A DNA stretch of 20,419 bases from Flavobacterium sp. (GTDB lineage Bacteria > Bacteroidota > Bacteroidia > Flavobacteriales > Flavobacteriaceae). Positions within the stretch are counted from its first letter, which is position 1; each line of letters opens with the position of its first letter. The notes under the pieces were generated by a model that was not told the DNA's origin, ran no database searches, and saw only the letters and a program-made list of their open reading frames with translations. Shown piece by piece: positions 16,617 through 20,419 of this stretch. The position numbers and the translations under genes are program-made. The stretch lies in the NCBI GenBank assembly GCA_024709705.1, contig JANJWE010000196.1, forward strand, positions 1-20,419, read 5' to 3'.

Positions 16617-16912
16617 TGATTGTACGTATTGTAAAATTAAGATTTCAACCGGAACGTATTTCCGATTTTTTAAAAAACTTTGAAGAAATCAAAGAAAAAA
16701 TACGAAATGCTCCGGGAAACCGTTTATTGGAATTGTATCAAGACCTTGAAAATCCTGAACTTTTTTTTACCTATAGTTATTGGGAGTCTGAACAAGATTT
16801 AGAAAATTATCGAAATTCAGAGCTTTTTCACTCCATTTGGCAAGAAACCAAAGTTTTTTTTAATGCCAAACCGGAAGCTTGGAGTGTAAATAAATTGGTA
16901 GCATTACCTTGA
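16616..16912 (+). CDS. Small ABM-domain (antibiotic biosynthesis monooxygenase-like) protein
   Basis: This 98-residue protein matches the dimeric alpha+beta ferredoxin-like ABM fold. It has a first beta strand VRIVKLRF, a helix PERISDFLKNFEEIKEKI, a strand with GNRLLELYQDLENPELFFTYSYWES, the helix SEQDLENYRNSELFHSIW and a final strand. The pattern FFTYSYWESEQDLENYRNSELF is typical of the family. Members include quinol monooxygenases and heme-degrading enzymes, but most small ones have unknown substrates. No cofactor-binding signature distinguishes them here. It overlaps the DUF62 gene by one base, so the two are translationally coupled and probably work in the same process. No terminator separates it from gldF 45 bases later. 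Confidence 0.85.
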   Translation: MIVRIVKLRFQPERISDFLKNFEEIKEKIRNAPGNRLLELYQDLENPELFFTYSYWESEQDLENYRNSELFHSIWQETKVFFNAKPEAWSVNKLVALP

Positions 16913-16957
16913 TAGATTATCAAAAATGCATTTTACATATAAAATTAACTTAGCACT

Positions 16958-17683
16958 ATGAAGGCATTACTTTTTAGAGAAATAAAAACATTTTTTGGTT
17001 CACCAATTGGTTATTTGGTAATAGCCCTATTTTTGATTTTAAATGGGCTTTTTCTATGGGTTTTTGAAGGCGATTTTAATGTTCTGAATAGTGGTTACGC
17101 CGATTTGAATCCGTTTTTCCTTTTGGCCCCTTGGATACTTCTTTTTTTAATTCCCGCCATAACCATGAGAAGTTTTTCGGACGAAAAAAAGCAAGGAACC
17201 CTTGAGCTTTTACTTACCAAACCTCTAAGTGAAATTCAAATTGTTATGGGTAAATTTGGCGGTGCATTTGTTCTAATTCTTTTAGCTCTATTGCCTACAC
17301 TTCTTTATGTTTATGTAATTTCAAAATATGGATTTCCGGAGGGAAGTTTTGATAGTGGAAGTACAATGGGTTCATATATCGGTTTGTTGTTTTTGATTTT
17401 TTCTTATACGGCAGTTGGTATTTTTTGTTCCATTTTTACAGAAAATCAAATAGTTGCTTTTATAACCTCTGTTTTTATTTGCTTCCTGTTTTACTTTGGC
17501 TTTGAAGGTATTGCCCCCATGTTTGGTTCGTTATATGAAACAGTATTAGCCTTTGGTATGGATTATCATTATAAGAGCATGAGTCGTGGCATTTTAGATA
17601 CACGCGATTTGATTTATTTTGTCAGTGTATCGGCATTTTTTATCTCTCTTACCGTTATTAAATTAAAATCTCACAGAAACTAA
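16958..17683 (+). CDS. gldF: Gliding-motility ABC transporter permease GldF
   Basis: This 241-residue ABC-2 type permease has about six membrane segments (near residues 17-36, 52-70, 97-121, 137-160, 165-185 and 215-236). Between the second and third is the cytoplasmic ABC-2 hallmark RSFSDEKKQGTLELLLTKPLS (71-91). Adjacent to GldG, this identifies GldF, which with GldG and the ATPase GldA forms an inner-membrane transporter implicated in Flavobacterium gliding. gldA is not in this window. The stop overlaps the gldG ATG by one base (17681-17685, TAATG), so translation is coupled. Confidence 0.95.
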   Translation: MKALLFREIKTFFGSPIGYLVIALFLILNGLFLWVFEGDFNVLNSGYADLNPFFLLAPWILLFLIPAITMRSFSDEKKQGTLELLLTKPLSEIQIVMGKFGGAFVLILLALLPTLLYVYVISKYGFPEGSFDSGSTMGSYIGLLFLIFSYTAVGIFCSIFTENQIVAFITSVFICFLFYFGFEGIAPMFGSLYETVLAFGMDYHYKSMSRGILDTRDLIYFVSVSAFFISLTVIKLKSHRN

Positions 17684-19347
17684 TGAAAAACCGTATCCCA
17701 AAACCCATTTTTTCTGTCGCTATAGTACTTACATTTCTTGTATTACTGAATGTTCTTGGTAGTTTTTTCTACAAAAGATTTGATTTAACCCACGATAAAA
17801 GATATACTTTATCCCAATCGACTATAGATTTAATTGAAAGTATAGACGAACCCGTTTTTATTGATATCTTTTTAGACGGACAATTTCCACCGGAATTTAA
17901 ACGCCTTCAAAATGAAACCAGACAACTCGTTGAAGAATTTAGATCCTACAATTCCAATTTGATTGTTCAATTTACCAATCCTTTGGAAGATGAAAGTCAA
18001 GCTGAACAATACCGGGCTGAATTAATCAAACTTGGCTTTACGCCTACCAACATAAACAGCACCAAAAAAGGGAAAAAAGAATTGATTCAGATTTTTCCTT
18101 GGGCTATAGCCAATAGAGGTGAAAAATCGGTACGAGTTCCTCTTTTGGTAAACAATTTTGGAAATTCGCCATCAGAAAACATCAACAAATCGGTTCAACT
18201 TCTAGAGTTTACATTTGCCGATGCGTTAACCAAGTTAAATCCCAAAACCAAAAAGAAAATTGCTGTACTTACCGGAAAAGGAGAATTACAAGCTAAATAC
18301 ATGGCCGATTATTTGATGGAATTGAAAGAATATTATCAATTGGGTGAATTTAATTTAGATTCACTTCAAGATAATCCTTCAAAGGTGATTACAAACTTAA
18401 AAAGATTTGATGCCGTTATTATCCCAAAACCAACAGAACCCTTTACGGATACTGAAAAATTTATTGTTGATCAATATATTATGACCGGAGGAAAAAGTTT
18501 ATGGTTGTTGGATAAAGTTGTTATGGATATTGATTCGCTTCAAAACGAACAAAATGCTACCATAGCATATCCCAGAGATTTGAATCTAGACGATGTATTC
18601 TTTAAATACGGAATCCGTATTAACCCGTCACTTGTTCAAGATTTGCTTTCAACTCCTATCACAGCCCAGTCGCAACAAGGAGATGTTCCCATAGATTGGT
18701 TGTATTCTCCTATTGTAAAATCAAAAGACAATCACCCTATAAATAAAAACATCAATTTGGTAAAATTGGAATTTGCCAACACCCTTGATACCTTAAAAAA
18801 TGGAATACAAAAAACCGTACTCTTAGAAAGTTCATCCCAATCAAAAGCCGTTGGAAGTCCGTTAGAAATCAATTTGTATGATTTCATGGAAGAACTGGAT
18901 GAAAAGGCTTTCAATAATGGAAATCATATTTTAGGGATTTTATTAGAAGGTAAATTTACATCAGGGTTTAAAAACCGAATAACTCCATTTAAATATGCTG
19001 AAAACAAAGATGAAAGTGTGGAAAATAAAATGATTTTTATTGCAGATGGAGATATTTTGAACTACACCTATGTAAATAAAAAACCACTCAATAACGGAAT
19101 TGATCCTTGGACTCAACAAGTTTATGGCAACAAAGAATTTTTAATAAATGCAATGAACTTTCTTTTGGATGACAGCGGACTTATTAACATTAGAAACAAG
19201 GATATAACCCTACCCTTATTAAATAAAGAAAAAGTAGCATCAGATTATACAACAATTCAAATCCTAACTATCGGCATACCATTAGTATTACTCATTCTTT
19301 TTGGAATAGGTTTTCATTTCATAAGAAAGAAACTGTATGCCAAATAG
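17683..19347 (+). CDS. gldG: Gliding-motility ABC transporter auxiliary protein GldG
   Basis: This 554-residue protein has an N-terminal membrane anchor (about residues 9-30, FSVAIVLTFLVLLNVLGSFF) and a C-terminal one (about 524-546, ILTIGIPLVLLILFGIGFHF). A large extracytoplasmic part between them has the ABC_transp_aux organisation: an early segment (YTLSQSTIDLIESIDEPVFIDIFLDG), a middle Rossmann-like region (KKKIAVLTGKGELQAKYMADYLMEL) and RFDAVIIPKPTEPFTDTEKFIVDQYIM. It follows gldF with a one-base overlap, as in Flavobacterium species. Its function is as a partner of GldF, probably handling an exported substrate, still undefined. dnaN follows 71 bases downstream without an obvious intervening terminator. 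Confidence 0.95.
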   Translation: MKNRIPKPIFSVAIVLTFLVLLNVLGSFFYKRFDLTHDKRYTLSQSTIDLIESIDEPVFIDIFLDGQFPPEFKRLQNETRQLVEEFRSYNSNLIVQFTNPLEDESQAEQYRAELIKLGFTPTNINSTKKGKKELIQIFPWAIANRGEKSVRVPLLVNNFGNSPSENINKSVQLLEFTFADALTKLNPKTKKKIAVLTGKGELQAKYMADYLMELKEYYQLGEFNLDSLQDNPSKVITNLKRFDAVIIPKPTEPFTDTEKFIVDQYIMTGGKSLWLLDKVVMDIDSLQNEQNATIAYPRDLNLDDVFFKYGIRINPSLVQDLLSTPITAQSQQGDVPIDWLYSPIVKSKDNHPINKNINLVKLEFANTLDTLKNGIQKTVLLESSSQSKAVGSPLEINLYDFMEELDEKAFNNGNHILGILLEGKFTSGFKNRITPFKYAENKDESVENKMIFIADGDILNYTYVNKKPLNNGIDPWTQQVYGNKEFLINAMNFLLDDSGLINIRNKDITLPLLNKEKVASDYTTIQILTIGIPLVLLILFGIGFHFIRKKLYAK

Positions 19348-19386
19348 ATGTTAATAAATTACTTTTTTTCTTTGAATAGTTCCCAT

Positions 19387-19394
19387 TATATTTG
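19387..19394 (+). promoter_or_regulatory. Promoter -7 element of dnaN
   Basis: TATATTTG is an exact match to TAnnTTTG, 24 bases before the dnaN ATG. TTG at 19372-19374 lies only 12 bases upstream, closer than the usual 17-19, so the -33 part is uncertain. Confidence 0.6.
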
Positions 19395-19418
19395 TGGGAT
19401 ATTAAATAAAAAACCGAA

Positions 19419-20419
19419 ATGAAATTTATAGTATCGAGTTCGTATTTATTAAAACAACTACAAGTCCTAGGGAGTGTCATAAACAGTAGCAATACCTTAC
19501 CTATCTTGGATAACTTTTTATTTGAGCTAGATCAGAATCAACTGACTGTTTCTGCTTCTGATTTAGAAACTACGATGTCGGCTACCCTTGAAATCGATTC
19601 TAAGAGCAAAGGAAGTGTAGCTGTTCCGGCAAAATTGTTGTTGGAGATTTTAAAGACTTTCCCGGAACAACCCTTAACCTTTACAGTTGAAGAAAACAGC
19701 ACAATCGAAATAAGTTCTAATTCCGGTAAATATGCTTTAGCCTATGCACCCGGTGACGAATTTCCTAAAGCTGTAGTTCTTGAAGACCCTTCTGCTTCTG
19801 TGGTTCCGGCCGATGTATTAGCAACAGCCATCAGTAAGACCATTTTTGCAGCAGGCAACGATGATTTAAGACCCGTAATGAGTGGTGTTTTTTTCCAATT
19901 TTCGCCAGAAGGATTAATATTTGTTGCCACGGATGCTCATAAATTGGTAAAATATTCCAGAACTGATGTAAAAGCTTCTGAAGTAGCCGATTTTATTATG
20001 CCCAAAAAACCTTTGAATATTTTAAAAGGAATTTTAGGTGTTTCAGATAGTGAAGTAAAAATTGAATACAACGATAGTAATGCTGTTTTTTCTTTTGACA
20101 ATTACATGCTTGTGTGTAGATTAATTGATGGAAAATATCCAAACTATGAAGCAGTGATTCCAAAAGAAAATCCAAATAAATTACACATTGACAGAACTCA
20201 ATTCTTGAACTCTGTGAAACGTGTTGCAATTTTTTCTAATAAAACTACCCATCAAATCAGATTAAAAATTGCCGGAACAGAATTAAATATTTCTGCTGAA
20301 GATATTGATTATTCTAATAAAGCCGAAGAAAGATTAACCTGCGACTACCAAGGAGACGATATGCAAATTGGTTTTAACTCAAGGTTTTTAACTGAAATGC
20401 TCAACAATCTACAATCGGA
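19419..20419 (+). CDS. dnaN: DNA polymerase III subunit beta, sliding clamp (3' truncated by the window)
   Basis: This frame stays open from ATG 19419 to the window end (333 codons), so the C-terminus is missing. The family is usually about 370 residues, so roughly 40 are lost, including the end that helps form the protein-binding pocket. The translation shows three successive clamp domains: MKFIVSSSYLLKQLQVLGSV at the start, SVAVPAKLLLEILKTFP (about 67-83), ISSNSGKYALAYAPGDEFP (97-115), GVFFQFSPEGLIFVATDAHKLVKY (155-178) and LVCRLIDGKYPNYEAVIP. The ring-shaped dimer encircles DNA and tethers polymerases and repair enzymes. It lies after gldG with its own -7 element, rather than beside dnaA. 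Confidence 0.97.
   Translation, partial: MKFIVSSSYLLKQLQVLGSVINSSNTLPILDNFLFELDQNQLTVSASDLETTMSATLEIDSKSKGSVAVPAKLLLEILKTFPEQPLTFTVEENSTIEISSNSGKYALAYAPGDEFPKAVVLEDPSASVVPADVLATAISKTIFAAGNDDLRPVMSGVFFQFSPEGLIFVATDAHKLVKYSRTDVKASEVADFIMPKKPLNILKGILGVSDSEVKIEYNDSNAVFSFDNYMLVCRLIDGKYPNYEAVIPKENPNKLHIDRTQFLNSVKRVAIFSNKTTHQIRLKIAGTELNISAEDIDYSNKAEERLTCDYQGDDMQIGFNSRFLTEMLNNLQS

Overview
The window looks like an AT-rich chromosomal segment of a member of the Flavobacteriaceae (phylum Bacteroidota). The reasons are a GldF/GldG gliding-motility transporter pair, gene leaders without obvious Shine-Dalgarno sequences, several promoter -7 elements matching the Bacteroidota consensus TAnnTTTG, and several TTG start codons. 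It is almost entirely ordinary core genome. I see no prophage, insertion sequence, CRISPR array, tRNA or rRNA, and no intergenic gap above 300 bases (the largest, 12913-13087, is 175 bases).

Layout. Positions 1-3027 (+) hold the end of a DUF4350-type membrane protein gene, a MoxR AAA+ ATPase and a DUF58 protein, tightly packed as one operon. Positions 3109-7423 (+) hold two exported amidohydrolase-family proteins that end at a strong terminator. Positions 7523-8317 (+) encode a SpoU/TrmH RNA methyltransferase. Positions 8399-10612 (+) encode a bifunctional RelA/SpoT (p)ppGpp enzyme, followed by a Fur-family regulator and purA (10698-12470). A palindromic bidirectional terminator separates purA from convergent minus-strand genes: a small exported ankyrin protein with a (TTGA)7 tetranucleotide repeat just upstream of its start, purC, a small outer-membrane beta-barrel protein, and phoH. 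A divergent intergenic region then leads into a plus-strand DUF62 (SAM hydroxide adenosyltransferase-like) gene overlapping a small ABM-fold gene. Next come gldF-gldG and finally dnaN, which runs off the right edge.

Functional themes are purine synthesis (purA, purC) near a (p)ppGpp enzyme, envelope and secretion functions (MoxR/DUF58, amidohydrolases, the barrel protein, GldFG), and RNA or replication housekeeping (TrmH, PhoH, DnaN). The observations most worth a second look are these. Of three amidohydrolase-like domains in the tandem secreted pair, only one keeps the metal-binding residues. The simple-sequence repeat in front of the ankyrin gene could vary its expression. The DUF62 protein seems to have lost parts of its family's catalytic signature. 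The purC reading frame opens with a TTG that lies inside its own promoter. No clearly undescribed multi-gene system is visible.
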